A stretch of 64,000 bases of DNA, from NCBI RefSeq assembly GCF_001641825.1, contig NZ_LRFH01000002.1:1-64000 (forward strand), read 5' to 3'. The notes under the pieces are model-generated. The model ran no database searches and had not been told where the DNA came from. It saw nothing but the letters and a program-made list of their open reading frames with translations. Below are positions 26,721 through 35,467 of this stretch, in pieces; the first letter of the stretch is position 1, and the number at the start of each line of letters is the position of its first letter. The stretch comes from Guyparkeria sp. WRN-7 (GTDB lineage Bacteria > Pseudomonadota > Gammaproteobacteria > Halothiobacillales > Halothiobacillaceae). A program made the position numbers and the translations under genes.

Positions 26721-27938
26721 TTACTCGTCGCCAGGCTTTTGCAGGCGTTCGCAGTAGTCCGCCCATGCCTGCATCATTTCCCGCCGGTCCTCCAGGTGCT
26801 TGGTCCGGTTGTAGCTCCGGCCGTTGGGATCGCGCACGGTGTGCGCTAGCTGGTGCTCGATCCAGTCGGGGCGATACCCCAACACCTCGTCGAGCATGGT
26901 TCGGGCGCTCGCCCGGAAACCGTGGTGGGTGTGCTCGGTCTTGTCGAAGCCAAGGCGACGAAGGCAGGCATTCACGGTGTTGGCGGACAGCGGACGGCTC
27001 GCGTTGCGAATGTTGGGGAACACCAATTCCCGGTGCCCGGTCCATGCCCGCAGCTCCCCCAGAATCTCGACGGCTTGCCAAGGCAGGGGCACGGTGTGCA
27101 GCTCGGGTTGCTCTTGCGCCTTGCGCTTGGATTTCCAGAACGTCCATTCCGCCCGGTCTAGGTCAACTTCCGACCAGCGCATGTGCCGCAACTCGCCGGG
27201 GCGTGTCCACAGCAGCGGGGCGAGGCGGACGATTGCCAGGACTTGAGGTTGTGCCTCTAGGCCGTTGATCGCTCGCAGCAATTCCCCGAAGCGGGCCGGG
27301 GTGGTGATGGCGGAAAAGTGATCCGGTGCGGGTTTCTTCGCCATGGCTTCCTCCAGGCCGGCGGCCGGGTTGAAGGTGGCCAGGTCGGAAGCAATGGCGA
27401 ACTTGTAGATTCGGGCGACGTGCTGGCGGGCGCGGCGTGCCGACTCGATCCCGGCGGACTTCTCGACCACGCGCAACACCTCCAGCAATCGAGAGGGGGT
27501 TATCTCGGCAATGGGCATGTGGCCAAGGGCAGGGAACACGTGGCGGTTTAGTCGGCCCTCGACCTTCTCGCGTGTGCCAGCGGCCCACGCTTGGGCGGCC
27601 AGCCAATCGCGGCCGACTTTCTCCAGGGTCGAGGTCCGGGCCTGATCGGCCATGCGGGCGGCCTCGACTTGCTGGCGGCGGTGCTCGATTGGGTCGGTCC
27701 CATCCGCCAGGAGGGCGCGGAACTCGTCACGCCGGCGGCGAGCATCGGCCAAGCTCATCTCCGGCAGCTTGCCCAACGTGGTCTCCCGGCTCTTGCCGTG
27801 GAACTTGTAGCGGAACACCCAAGCCCGGCCGCTTTCGCGGACGCGCAATGACAGGCCGCCCCCGTCGAATAGCTTGAAGGCGCGGCCGTCGAACTTCGCC
27901 CGGCGAACGTCGAGCGCGGATAGTTGGTTGGTGCGCAT
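26721..27938 (-). CDS. int: P4-type tyrosine integrase
   Basis: A 405-residue tyrosine recombinase. The N-terminal DUF4102 arm-binding domain is recognisable (FKLFDGGGLSLRV ... FRYKFHGKSRETTLGKLPEM). The catalytic residues are Arg in TRPGELRHMRW, His-x-x-Arg in HHGFRASARTML, and Tyr in GRSYNRTKHLEDRREMM. It catalyses site-specific insertion into the tRNA-Met gene, 206 bases away. The start is ATG 27938. This class is typical for satellites and genomic islands that use tRNA 3' ends. Confidence 0.95.
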   Translation of the reverse strand: MRTNQLSALDVRRAKFDGRAFKLFDGGGLSLRVRESGRAWVFRYKFHGKSRETTLGKLPEMSLADARRRRDEFRALLADGTDPIEHRRQQVEAARMADQARTSTLEKVGRDWLAAQAWAAGTREKVEGRLNRHVFPALGHMPIAEITPSRLLEVLRVVEKSAGIESARRARQHVARIYKFAIASDLATFNPAAGLEEAMAKKPAPDHFSAITTPARFGELLRAINGLEAQPQVLAIVRLAPLLWTRPGELRHMRWSEVDLDRAEWTFWKSKRKAQEQPELHTVPLPWQAVEILGELRAWTGHRELVFPNIRNASRPLSANTVNACLRRLGFDKTEHTHHGFRASARTMLDEVLGYRPDWIEHQLAHTVRDPNGRSYNRTKHLEDRREMMQAWADYCERLQKPGDE

Positions 27939-27991
27939 GCCTCTGTCCCCTGTATCAGCGAGGCGGGGCAGGGCGAAGGTGGGGGCTAGTC

Positions 27992-28055
27992 AGTCCCCAC
28001 CCGTGCCGTGGTCCCCCCTCTGGTCCCCGCTCTCTATGCTACATTGGTGGGGACC
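27992..28055. repeat. Candidate integrase arm-type sites, right end
   Basis: Four related units: AGTCCCCAC (27992-28000), TGGTCCCCC (28009-28017), TGGTCCCCGC (28021-28030), and the inverted copy GTGGGGACC (28047-28055). They match the pair at the left end (18799-18821) in their GGTCCCC core. Confidence 0.55.
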
Positions 28056-28077
28056 GGCTGGGACAGGGCGGGACAGC

Positions 28078-28119
28078 AAAAAGCCCCGGAACCGCGTTTT
28101 AATGCGATCTCCGGGGCTT
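28078..28119 (-). terminator. Element-supplied terminator for tRNA-Met
   Basis: Perfect 10-bp stem (28110-28119 with 28081-28090); on the minus strand it is followed by five T residues (28082-28078). It begins 26 bases past the CCA end of the tRNA-Met gene, inside the element. It replaces the native terminator now stranded at 18677-18715. Confidence 0.8.
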
Positions 28120-28144
28120 ATTGGGACTCACTGGGGAGGCTGTT

Positions 28145-28221
28145 TGGTGGCTATGGGTGGATTCGAACCACCGACTCCGGCATTATGAGTGCCGTGCTCT
28201 AACCAGCTGAGCTACATAGCC
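28145..28221 (-). tRNA. tRNA-Met (CAT), elongator type
   Basis: 77 bases including an encoded CCA. Minus strand begins GGCTATGTAGCTCAG, anticodon loop CTCATAA with stem CGGCA/TGCCG, T-arm GGTTCGAATCC, acceptor end CATAGCC plus A-CCA. It matches the elongator tRNA-Met pattern of E. coli. Its 3' end is the right-hand attachment site of the element, and the 15 bases shared with 18725-18739 include the CCA. Confidence 0.97.
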
Positions 28222-28234
28222 AAGCGAGGCGCGC

Positions 28235-28263
28235 ATTATCGGGATTCCCCGACGGGTTGTCAA
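28235..28263 (-). promoter_or_regulatory. tRNA-Met promoter
   Basis: Minus-strand TTGACA (28258-28263) and GATAAT (28235-28240) with a 17-base spacer. The GC-rich discriminator GCGCGCC after the -10 box is typical of stringently controlled stable-RNA promoters. Confidence 0.9.
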
Positions 28264-28303
28264 CCCTGTCCGCGCGCCTTTTCACGCCCGATTGAGGGCA
28301 TGA

Positions 28304-29398
28304 TCACACGTTGAAGCGGAAGTGCACGATGTCGCCTTCCTGCATGACGTATTCCTTACCTTCCAGACGCGACTTTCCGGCCTCCTTGGCACCCTTTTCG
28401 CCGCCACAGGCGACGAAGTCCTCGTAGGAAACGACCTCGGCGCGGATAAAGCCCTTCTCGAAGTCCGTGTGGATCACGCCGGCCGCCTGCGGGGCGGTCA
28501 TGCCCTGCCTGATGGTCCAGGCGCGCACTTCCTTCTCACCGGCGGTAAAGTAGGTCTGCAGGCCGAGCAGGGCGTAGCCGGCGCGGATGACACGATCCAG
28601 CCCGGGCTCTTCCAGGCCCATCTCCTCGAGGAACATCTCCTTGTCCTCGCCCTCGAGATCGATCAGCTCGGCCTCGGTGGTCGCGCAGACGGGCACGACC
28701 ATCGCGTCTTCCTGCTCGGCGATCGAGCGCACCTGGTCCAGCAGGGGGTTGTCCTCGAAGCCGTTCTCGTCGACGTTGGCGATGAACATCAGCGGCTTGG
28801 CGGTCAGCAGGTGCAGGTCGTGGAGCAAGGCCTGCTTCTCCGGGTCGAGCTTCATGCTGCGCACCGAGTGGCCGGCATCGAGCACCTCGGCGACTTCCTT
28901 GACCAGCTCCAGCTTCGCGACCGCGTCCTTGTTCTGCCCCGACTTGGTCTGTTTGGTCAGTCGCTCGACGGCCTTCTGCACGGTATCGAGGTCGGCGAGA
29001 GCCAGCTCGGTGTTGATCACCTCGATGTCGGCGGCCGGATCGACCTGACCGGCGACATGCACGACGTCGTCATTCGCGAAGCAGCGCACCACCTGCGTGA
29101 TCGCGTCGGTCTCGCGGATGTTGGCGAGGAACTGGTTGCCCAGACCTTCGCCCTTGGAGGCGCCCGCCACCAGGCCCGCGATGTCGACGAACTCCATGCT
29201 GGTCGGGATCACCCGCTCGGGCTTGACGATCTCGGCCAGCTTGTCGAGGCGCGGATCCGGTACCGCGACCACGCCGACGTTCGGCTCGATGGTGCAGAAC
29301 GGATAGTTGGCCGCCTGGATGCCGGCCTTGGTCAGTGCGTTGAACAGGGTGGACTTGCCGACGTTCGGCAGGCCCACGATGCCACAGTTGAAACCCAT
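28304..29398 (-). CDS. ychF: YchF redox-regulated GTPase/ATPase
   Basis: A 364-residue Obg-family P-loop protein that prefers ATP and associates with ribosomes. G1 is [19 protein letters not shown]3 [14 protein letters not shown], and G4 is the unusual NVDE ([10 protein letters not shown]) that explains ATP binding. The TGS-type C-terminal domain ends [20 protein letters not shown] 29398 has GGAG just upstream; the longer frame into the pth side is discarded. Length equals E. coli YchF (363). Confidence 0.96.
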   Translation of the reverse strand: MGFNCGIVGLPNVGKSTLFNALTKAGIQAANYPFCTIEPNVGVVAVPDPRLDKLAEIVKPERVIPTSMEFVDIAGLVAGASKGEGLGNQFLANIRETDAITQVVRCFANDDVVHVAGQVDPAADIEVINTELALADLDTVQKAVERLTKQTKSGQNKDAVAKLELVKEVAEVLDAGHSVRSMKLDPEKQALLHDLHLLTAKPLMFIANVDENGFEDNPLLDQVRSIAEQEDAMVVPVCATTEAELIDLEGEDKEMFLEEMGLEEPGLDRVIRAGYALLGLQTYFTAGEKEVRAWTIRQGMTAPQAAGVIHTDFEKGFIRAEVVSYEDFVACGGEKGAKEAGKSRLEGKEYVMQEGDIVHFRFNV

Positions 29399-29469
29399 AG
29401 GGACTCCGTGATGTCGATTGTTGATCGCGGCCGGGCAGGGCGGCCGCGTCGGTTCGGGGACCCGCCGGC

Positions 29470-30054
29470 TCAGGCGGTGGGTCGATAGCTGTTGATGGCC
29501 TGCATCAGGGCGGATTCGTCGGCGCGCACGAGGTCGGGCGCGAGATGACGGACCTCGATCACGACATCGTCCAACAGGCGCCGTTCGTCCTTGGGCGGAT
29601 TGGTCAGGACGTAGCCGACCACGGCGTCGCGGTGGCCCGGGTGGCCGACGCCGACCCGCAGCCGCCAGAAATCGGCGCTGCCCAAGGCCGCCTGGATATC
29701 CTTCAGGCCATTGTGCCCCCCGTGGCCGCCGCCGCATTTCAGTCGCATGCGACCCGGCGGCAGGTCGAGCTCGTCGTGGATCACGAGGATCTCCTCCGGC
29801 GCGATCTTGAAGAAGTTCGCCAGCGGACCGACCGACTGGCCCGAGCGGTTCATGAAGGTTGCGGGCCGGAGCAGGCGCAGGTCCTGGCCACCAACCATGA
29901 CGCGAGCGACGTCGCCCTTGAACTTGCGCTCCTCGGCCCAGCGGCCACCCAGGGTGTCGGCGATAGCGTCGATCGCCCAGAACCCGGCGTTGTGGCGTGT
30001 TCCGTCGTATTTCGGTCCGGGGTTCCCCAGCCCCACGATCAGCTTGATACTCAT
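29470..30054 (-). CDS. pth: Peptidyl-tRNA hydrolase
   Basis: A 194-residue Pth that frees stalled peptidyl-tRNAs. The active site is visible: Asn and His in [18 protein letters not shown], Asn in [11 protein letters not shown], Asp in [11 protein letters not shown], and Asn in [12 protein letters not shown]. It follows rplY after a strong terminator, so it probably needs read-through or its own promoter. Confidence 0.96.
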   Translation of the reverse strand: MSIKLIVGLGNPGPKYDGTRHNAGFWAIDAIADTLGGRWAEERKFKGDVARVMVGGQDLRLLRPATFMNRSGQSVGPLANFFKIAPEEILVIHDELDLPPGRMRLKCGGGHGGHNGLKDIQAALGSADFWRLRVGVGHPGHRDAVVGYVLTNPPKDERRLLDDVVIEVRHLAPDLVRADESALMQAINSYRPTA

Positions 30055-30104
30055 GGGCGCGGATTATCGCATAGCTCGACTGCGGCCACGGCGGTGACCC
30101 AACG

Positions 30105-30130
30105 AAAAAACCCCGATCTTGCGATCGGGG
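30105..30130 (-). terminator. Terminator after rplY
   Basis: Eight-base perfect stem (30123-30130 with 30111-30118) and a TTGC loop, followed on the minus strand by six T residues (30110-30105). It lies between rplY (stop at 30158) and pth (start at 30054). Confidence 0.9.
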
Positions 30131-30157
30131 TTTCCGGCGTGGAGGAAGGGGAGAGTA

Positions 30158-30823
30158 TCAGGACTCTTCTTCGCCCTTCTCTTCCTCGCCACCGGCAGCT
30201 TCCGGCTCTTCGGCCTCTTCCGGCTCCTCTTCCTTTTCCACCTTCGGCGGGTGGATGGCGACGACGGCAACGTCGTGCTCTTCGCCCAGGGCCAGTTCCG
30301 GGATGCTGATGCCTTCCGGCAGCTTGATCTCGGAGAGGTGGATCGACTCGTTGACGTCGAGGTCAGCCAGGTCGATGGTCAGGTATTCCGGCAGCTGACG
30401 CGGCAGGCACTCGATCTCCACTTCGTTGTGGATGACGCTGACGACACCACCGGCCTTTGCGCCCTTGCTCTCTTCGCGGTTCTCGAAGTGCAGCGGCACG
30501 TTCATGCGCATCTTCTGACCACGCGTGATGCGCTGGAAGTCAGCGTGCAGCACGACCGTGTTCTTGTACGGGTGGCGGTGCAGGTCACGCAGAACCACTT
30601 CGTCGGTCTCACCGTCGACGTTCAGCTCGAGGATGTGCGAGAAGAACGCCTCGTGGTCGAGGTGCTTGAGCAGTTCGTTGTGGTTGATCGTCAGCGAAAC
30701 GGGGGCTTTCTTGCCGCCGTAGACGATCGCCGGAACGTTCCCTTCGCGACGCAGGCGGCGGCTCGCACCTTTCCCCAGGTCATCGCGAACGGACGCTTCA
30801 ATCTTGAAAGTTTCTTTAGACAT
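30158..30823 (-). CDS. rplY: 50S ribosomal protein L25, CTC form
   Basis: A 221-residue L25 of the long TL5/CTC type, which binds 5S rRNA. Residues 1-95 are the L25 core (LGKGASRRLRREGNVPAIVYG, HPYKNTVVLHADFQRI), the next 90 the beta domain (VEIECLPRQLPEYLTIDLADL). The end is a long Glu/Ala/Pro acidic tail. ATG 30823 gives the family start. It lies 172 bases after prs in the conserved prs-rplY-pth-ychF order. Confidence 0.95.
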   Translation of the reverse strand: MSKETFKIEASVRDDLGKGASRRLRREGNVPAIVYGGKKAPVSLTINHNELLKHLDHEAFFSHILELNVDGETDEVVLRDLHRHPYKNTVVLHADFQRITRGQKMRMNVPLHFENREESKGAKAGGVVSVIHNEVEIECLPRQLPEYLTIDLADLDVNESIHLSEIKLPEGISIPELALGEEHDVAVVAIHPPKVEKEEEPEEAEEPEAAGGEEEKGEEES

Positions 30824-30995
30824 GATTGGGTCCACTCCAGAAATGAAAACCGCCGGGGCGACGTGAGGCCGACTCCCGGCGTCTGATATACGGCTGCGGC
30901 CCGCGACCAAGCCACAACCGACGCGCGCCACCCGAACTAACGAGTGGCGCGCGGATTGTACAGTATTCAGGTCTCGACCGGAAGAGCGGGGCGGG

Positions 30996-31955
30996 TCAGT
31001 CGTCGTTGTAGAGCGAGCTGACCGATTCGTCGGTGTGGATGCGACGGATGGTCTCCGCGAGCATGCCGGCAACCGAGAGGACACGGATGCGCTCGCAGGC
31101 TTCGGCTTCCGGCTTGAGCGGCACCGTATCGGTGACCACCAGCTCGTCGAGCGACGAGGCCTCGATGTTCTCGATCGCCTTGCCGGAGAGGATCGCGTGG
31201 GTGGAGTAGGCCACCACCTTGCGCGCGCCGTGCTTCTTCAATGCGTCGGCTGCCTTGCACAGGGTACCGGCGGTGTCGACCATGTCATCGACCAGCACGC
31301 AGGTCTTGTCCTTCACCTCACCGATGATGTGCATCACCTGGGAGACGTTGGCGCGCGGACGGCGCTTGTCGATGATGGCCAGATCCGCGTCGTCGAGACG
31401 CTTGGCCACGGCACGGGCCCGCACTACGCCACCGACGTCGGGCGAGACGACGATCAGGTCGTCGTATTTCTGCCGCCAGATGTCGCCCAGCAGGATCGGG
31501 GAGGCGTAGACGTTGTCTACCGGGATATCGAAGAAGCCCTGGATCTGGTCGGCGTGGAGGTCGACCGTCAGGATGCGATCGACGCCGCCGCTCTGCAGCA
31601 TGTTCGCGACCACCTTGGCGCTGATCGGGACACGGGAGGAGCGGACGCGGCGGTCCTGACGGGAATAGCCGAAGTAGGGGACGACCGCGGTGATGCGGTG
31701 AGCCGAGGCCCGACGCAGCGCGTCGGTCATCAGCATGAGCTCCATGACGTGTTCGTTCGTCGGGTCACACGTCGGCTGGATCACGAAGATGTCGCGACCC
31801 CGGACGTTCTCCAGGAGCTCGACGGCGGATTCGCCGTCCGAGAAGTGGGAGACCGATGCCTGTCCCAGTTGGCTGTCCAGGCTCTCTGCAACCCGCTCGG
31901 CCAGTGGCCGATTCGCGTTGCCCGTGAAGACCATCAAGGAACGTGATAGTGACAT
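30996..31955 (-). CDS. prs: Ribose-phosphate pyrophosphokinase
   Basis: A 319-residue PRPP synthase, which makes PRPP from ribose-5-phosphate and ATP for nucleotide, His and Trp synthesis. The ATP loop is [20 protein letters not shown], the PRPP-binding loop [14 protein letters not shown]. Other typical stretches are [11 protein letters not shown] and [12 protein letters not shown]. It lies directly downstream of tRNA-Gln on the same strand, so both may share a transcript, as in Pseudomonas. Confidence 0.97.
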   Translation of the reverse strand: MSLSRSLMVFTGNANRPLAERVAESLDSQLGQASVSHFSDGESAVELLENVRGRDIFVIQPTCDPTNEHVMELMLMTDALRRASAHRITAVVPYFGYSRQDRRVRSSRVPISAKVVANMLQSGGVDRILTVDLHADQIQGFFDIPVDNVYASPILLGDIWRQKYDDLIVVSPDVGGVVRARAVAKRLDDADLAIIDKRRPRANVSQVMHIIGEVKDKTCVLVDDMVDTAGTLCKAADALKKHGARKVVAYSTHAILSGKAIENIEASSLDELVVTDTVPLKPEAEACERIRVLSVAGMLAETIRRIHTDESVSSLYNDD

Positions 31956-31970
31956 CGGTCTCGCAGGTGT

Positions 31971-32047
31971 TGGCTGGGCCGGCAGGATTCGAACCTGCGA
32001 ATGCCGGAATCAAAATCCGGTGCCTTAACCAGCTTGGCGACGGCCCA
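31971..32047 (-). tRNA. tRNA-Gln (TTG)
   Basis: 77 bases with encoded CCA. Minus strand begins TGGGCCGTCGCCAAGC, anticodon loop ATTTTGATT with stem CCGGA/TCCGG, T-arm GGTTCGAATCC, acceptor end GGCCCAG-CCA. It matches E. coli tRNA-Gln in D-arm and anticodon arm. Its gene ends 15 bases before prs. Confidence 0.97.
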
Positions 32048-32063
32048 ATCGAAAGAGGTGCGC

Positions 32064-32092
32064 ATCATAGCGGAGCGATCGGCCTTTGCCAA
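32064..32092 (-). promoter_or_regulatory. tRNA-Gln (and prs) promoter
   Basis: Minus-strand TTGGCA (32087-32092) and TATGAT (32064-32069) with 17 bases between, 17 bases upstream of the tRNA 5' end. Confidence 0.85.
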
Positions 32093-32118
32093 GGCCCCAG
32101 CGCGCTTTTTTTCGGATT

Positions 32119-33039
32119 TCAGCGGGTGTTTTCGCTAACTTCCTGATTTGGCGTGAACAGCGGCGGCGCAACCACGAACCGCCGCAGGATCGGGTGCTCG
32201 GCCTGCAGGCGTTCGCCGATTCGGCGCCCGGCCTCGGCCGATTCCACCGGCGCGAACAGGCAGGCACCTGAACCGGTCAGACGGGCGAACCGCGCGTAGT
32301 CGGCCAGGGCATTGCGCAGCGCGGTTAGTTCGGCATCGTGGCTCAGGACGACCGGCTCGAAGGCATTGAAGCCTTCCGTCCGCCAGTGGGCAAGCAGTCG
32401 TGCATCATCCTGCTTGGGCGTGTCGCGCTCGAGTGCGGGTGATGCGAACAAGGCGGCCGTCGGCGCGGTGCGCGCGGGAATCAGGATCAGGAACCAGTCC
32501 GGCCCATCGGGTAACTCGCCCGGATGCAGGATGTCGCCGATGCCGTGAGCGGTTGCGCTCTGGCCGCGCAGGAAGACCGGCACGTCCGCGCCCAGGCGAA
32601 CCCCGATCTCGCAGAGCCGGTCGAGGGACAGATTCAGACCCCACTGGCGATTAAGCTCAAGAAGGACCCGTGCGGCCGCCGCCGACCCGCCGCCAAGTCC
32701 GCCGCCGATGGGGGCATTCTTCGTCAGGGTGATGTGCGCGTTGCAGCGGGTGTCCCGTTCCGCGGCAGGGGCTGCCTTTCGCAACGCCATCGCCGCGCGA
32801 TAGAGAAGGTCGTCCTCGGGATTCGTCGGGCGTCCGGACAGATCCTCGTCGCCCGCGACCCAGTCCACACGAATACCTCGATCGGTCGTGGTGGCGATCC
32901 GGAGCTCGTCACCGTAGTCGATCAGTTGAAAGTAGGTCTGCAACTCATGGAAGCCGTCGGGGCGACGGCCGTTGATGTGCAGGAACAGGTTGAGCTTGCA
33001 GCCGGCCGAAACCCGGAGCGACCGCTTGTCATGATTCAT
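32119..33039 (-). CDS. ispE: IspE, CDP-ME kinase
   Basis: A 306-residue GHMP kinase of the MEP isoprenoid pathway that phosphorylates 4-diphosphocytidyl-2-C-methylerythritol. The ATP-binding glycine loop is PIGGGLGGGSAAAA; the catalytic Asp is in LGADVPVFLRG; N-terminal SAGCKLNLFLHINGRRPDG carries the catalytic Lys. It overlaps lolB by four bases. Confidence 0.95.
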   Translation of the reverse strand: MNHDKRSLRVSAGCKLNLFLHINGRRPDGFHELQTYFQLIDYGDELRIATTTDRGIRVDWVAGDEDLSGRPTNPEDDLLYRAAMALRKAAPAAERDTRCNAHITLTKNAPIGGGLGGGSAAAARVLLELNRQWGLNLSLDRLCEIGVRLGADVPVFLRGQSATAHGIGDILHPGELPDGPDWFLILIPARTAPTAALFASPALERDTPKQDDARLLAHWRTEGFNAFEPVVLSHDAELTALRNALADYARFARLTGSGACLFAPVESAEAGRRIGERLQAEHPILRRFVVAPPLFTPNQEVSENTR

Positions 33040-33689
33040 CGAACGCCGCTTCCCACGTCCCAGGCGTCGACCACGATGCGAATGCGCATGCCTTCCTGCC
33101 GAAGCTCGACGAAGTGCGGCAGCGACAACTGCGACGGACCCTCCGGGGCGTAGCGGTCATATTCGACCGCCCAGCCGGCTTCCTCCAGTTGGCTCAGCCG
33201 GCCCGATTCGTCCAGCGCGTAGCTATCGGCGGGCTTGTCGGCAAGCGAACCTTCGGGCAAGCCCCGCAGCCATCGGGGCAGGGCGGAAAGCGGGATGAGC
33301 CAGCCGGTCTGCTCCTCGAGAAGCGCGGTGGGCTCGTCGGTCAGACGACGCTTGCCGTCGCCGTCGGTGATCAGCATGCGTTCCGCAGTGCCGGTCATCG
33401 CAAGCCGGCCGGTATCGAACGGGCCACTCATGGTCAGGGCAGTGACCTGGCCGACTTGTGTCCACTCGACGCTGACGCTGCCGCCCGTAAGGCCCGACTT
33501 GACAGCCGCGCGCCCGTTGAAGGCCCAGTCGGTCAGAGATTCGATCCGGTCGCTGTGGGCTTCCCAGGCGGCCAGCTGGGCGGGAGTTGCCGGCTCCGGG
33601 CCGGGCGCCAGACTGGCGCAGCCGCCGAGCGTGAGCGAAAAGACGGCGAGGGCGGCCAGCGCCGCCCGGGTGCGAGACAAAGAAAGCAT
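33036..33689 (-). CDS. lolB: LolB outer-membrane lipoprotein receptor
   Basis: A 217-residue lipoprotein that takes lipoproteins from LolA and inserts them into the outer membrane. The signal peptide ends in the lipobox LTLGGC, giving a lipidated Cys at residue 24. The rest is a LolB half-barrel (DWAFNGRAAVKSG, VSVEWTQVGQVTAL, GWAVEYDRYAPEG). ATG 33689 gives a normal signal length; a GTG at 33716 overlapping the TPR gene stop (GTGA) is the alternative. It overlaps ispE, the conserved order in gammaproteobacteria. Confidence 0.9.
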   Translation of the reverse strand: MLSLSRTRAALAALAVFSLTLGGCASLAPGPEPATPAQLAAWEAHSDRIESLTDWAFNGRAAVKSGLTGGSVSVEWTQVGQVTALTMSGPFDTGRLAMTGTAERMLITDGDGKRRLTDEPTALLEEQTGWLIPLSALPRWLRGLPEGSLADKPADSYALDESGRLSQLEEAGWAVEYDRYAPEGPSQLSLPHFVELRQEGMRIRIVVDAWDVGSGVR

Positions 33690-33712
33690 GGTGGGTGAAT
33701 CGACGTGGTGGA

Positions 33713-35467
33713 TCACGGACGCCCGCTGGCCGGAAGGAGCTCCGGTGCGAGGCGACGCAGGGTTTCAAGCAATGTGCTGTCGGTCGGGTCAACCTCCAGT
33801 GCCTGTTGCCAGACATTGAGGGCGCGATCGCGCTGACCATCGATCCAGAGCACTTCGCCCAGGTGGGCTCCGATTTCGGCGTTCGGCGACTGGCGGAAAG
33901 CCGTTTCCAGCGCCTGAATCGCCTTGTCCAGATCGCCCTGGCGGTACTTCAGCCAACCGAGGCTGTCGAGAAAGGCCGGATTGTCCGGCTCGACGTGCAG
34001 TGCACGGACGATCAGCCGCTCGGCCTCTTCGAGATCACGGTTCTCGTCGGCCAACGTATAACCCAGCGCGTTGAGCGCTGCCGCGTGCTCGGGGTCACGG
34101 TTGATTGCCTCGCGCAGCACGTGGGTGGCGGCATTCGAACGCTCAAGTGCGAACAGCGTCATGGCCTTCTGCATGCGGAAGTCGTTTGCCTCCGGCCATG
34201 AGGCCAGCGCCTGATCGCTGACCTGAAGACTGTCCTCGAACCGTCCCATTTCGGCCAGCGTGGAGGAAAGGGCCAGGGTCAGCTGCTGCCGGTCCGCCTC
34301 GTCAATGGCATTCGAGAGCAGCGCGCGCTCCAGTCCGCGAATCGCGGCGTCGGGACGGCCCAGTTCGATACGGGCACCGGCAAGGAGGACCTGGGCGTTG
34401 GCAAAGTGTTCACTGCGAGCGCTGACCTGAGAGAGCGCTTCTTCGGCCGCGGCGAGATCACCGTTGCGCAGCGAGACCCGTCCCCGAATCAGATGGACGA
34501 CGTCGGCCTGGCCGGGAATGGCTTCGAGTCGCGTCAGTGCCTGGTCGGCAAGGGTGGGGCGGTCGAGTTCATAGGCGAACAGGGCAAGGTTGCGCAACAG
34601 GCTGGGGTCGGTAGGCGCACCTTGCAGGGTTGTCTGCAGAAGTGCCAGGGCCGCTTCGGTCTGCCCGGCGGCGATCCGTGCCTCGATCAGGCCGCTGGCA
34701 TAGCGTCCTTCGTCGGGAAAACGGGCGTGGGCCTTCTTGAGTATGCGAACTGCCTCGTCGACATCACCGCGACGGTTCGCGATCACCATCGCGAGATCAT
34801 GCGGCGCCTGGGCGTCAGGACGCAGGGACATCGCACGGTCCGCCGCCTTCTGAGCGAGAGGCAGTTCCCCGAAGGACAGTGCAAGCTTCGCGACGACAAC
34901 CTGCGCCTCGTACTGGCGGGGAAAACGGTCGGCCAGGTGCCGTGTATAGGCAACCGCCCGATCGCGTTCCAGGCTCTTGCGCAGATATTGGCCGATCTCG
35001 TTGAAGATCTTTTCCACGTTGCCGGCGTCGGCTTCGAGCCATTCGTTTAGCGCCCGATCGGCCTGGTCGGTTTCGCCCAGTTCCAGCGAGGCGATCATCA
35101 TCACCGCCGCGGCACGGGCGTTGCCGGGGTCGAGTTCGCGCAGGCGTGTGGCGAGCCTTTGTGCCAGGTCGAACCGGTCGGCGAAGATCGCCGCCTGAAT
35201 GGCACGCTCGATCAGCGAGATGTTGTCGCTTTCGAGTGCGACCTCGGCGTAGTGGTCGGCCGCTTCGGCGTACTGTTTCTGCCGGCCGTAGAACTCGCCG
35301 GCAAGGATGTGGAATATCGGGCCGTTGGACCAGTCCGAACCAGACTCGGCCGTGTCGGCGCCTGCGGAGGAATCGGGCGCGGTGTCAGCCGGACTCACGG
35401 CACAACCGGATGCCGAAACAGTAAAAGCGGCGGCGAAGAACAGCGCGGCGGGTGTTGTCGAACGCAT
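33713..35467 (-). CDS. TPR-repeat lipoprotein (PA4667-like)
   Basis: A 584-residue lipoprotein. The signal ends VSASGC, then an acidic linker and about 12-14 tetratricopeptide repeats over residues 45-580 (for example NAALGYTLADE-type segments DPEHAAALNALGYTLADENR and NPAFLDSLGWLKYRQGDLDK). TPR proteins are scaffolds; this one is the usual partner upstream of lolB and ispE in Pseudomonas (PA4667). ATG 35467 starts at the signal peptide. Exact role unknown, probably outer-membrane assembly. Confidence 0.87.
   Translation of the reverse strand: MRSTTPAALFFAAAFTVSASGCAVSPADTAPDSSAGADTAESGSDWSNGPIFHILAGEFYGRQKQYAEAADHYAEVALESDNISLIERAIQAAIFADRFDLAQRLATRLRELDPGNARAAAVMMIASLELGETDQADRALNEWLEADAGNVEKIFNEIGQYLRKSLERDRAVAYTRHLADRFPRQYEAQVVVAKLALSFGELPLAQKAADRAMSLRPDAQAPHDLAMVIANRRGDVDEAVRILKKAHARFPDEGRYASGLIEARIAAGQTEAALALLQTTLQGAPTDPSLLRNLALFAYELDRPTLADQALTRLEAIPGQADVVHLIRGRVSLRNGDLAAAEEALSQVSARSEHFANAQVLLAGARIELGRPDAAIRGLERALLSNAIDEADRQQLTLALSSTLAEMGRFEDSLQVSDQALASWPEANDFRMQKAMTLFALERSNAATHVLREAINRDPEHAAALNALGYTLADENRDLEEAERLIVRALHVEPDNPAFLDSLGWLKYRQGDLDKAIQALETAFRQSPNAEIGAHLGEVLWIDGQRDRALNVWQQALEVDPTDSTLLETLRRLAPELLPASGRP

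Larger units (their letters stand above)
18725..28159. mobile_element. Integrated phage-satellite-like element in tRNA-Met
   Basis: The element spans about 9.42 kb between two 15-bp repeats of the tRNA-Met 3' end. Next to the tRNA is a P4-type integrase. Then come an uncharacterised regulator-like gene, AlpA, a minus-strand run of overlapping genes ending in a Toprim protein and DUF927 helicase, a terminase small subunit, and an HNH nuclease. Unknown small genes lie at the far end. No capsid, portal, tail, large terminase or lysis gene is present, so it cannot make its own particle. This content resembles P4-like satellites and PICIs, which hijack a helper phage. It could also be a decayed prophage, but the intact overlapping operon argues against decay. 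Confidence 0.8.
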
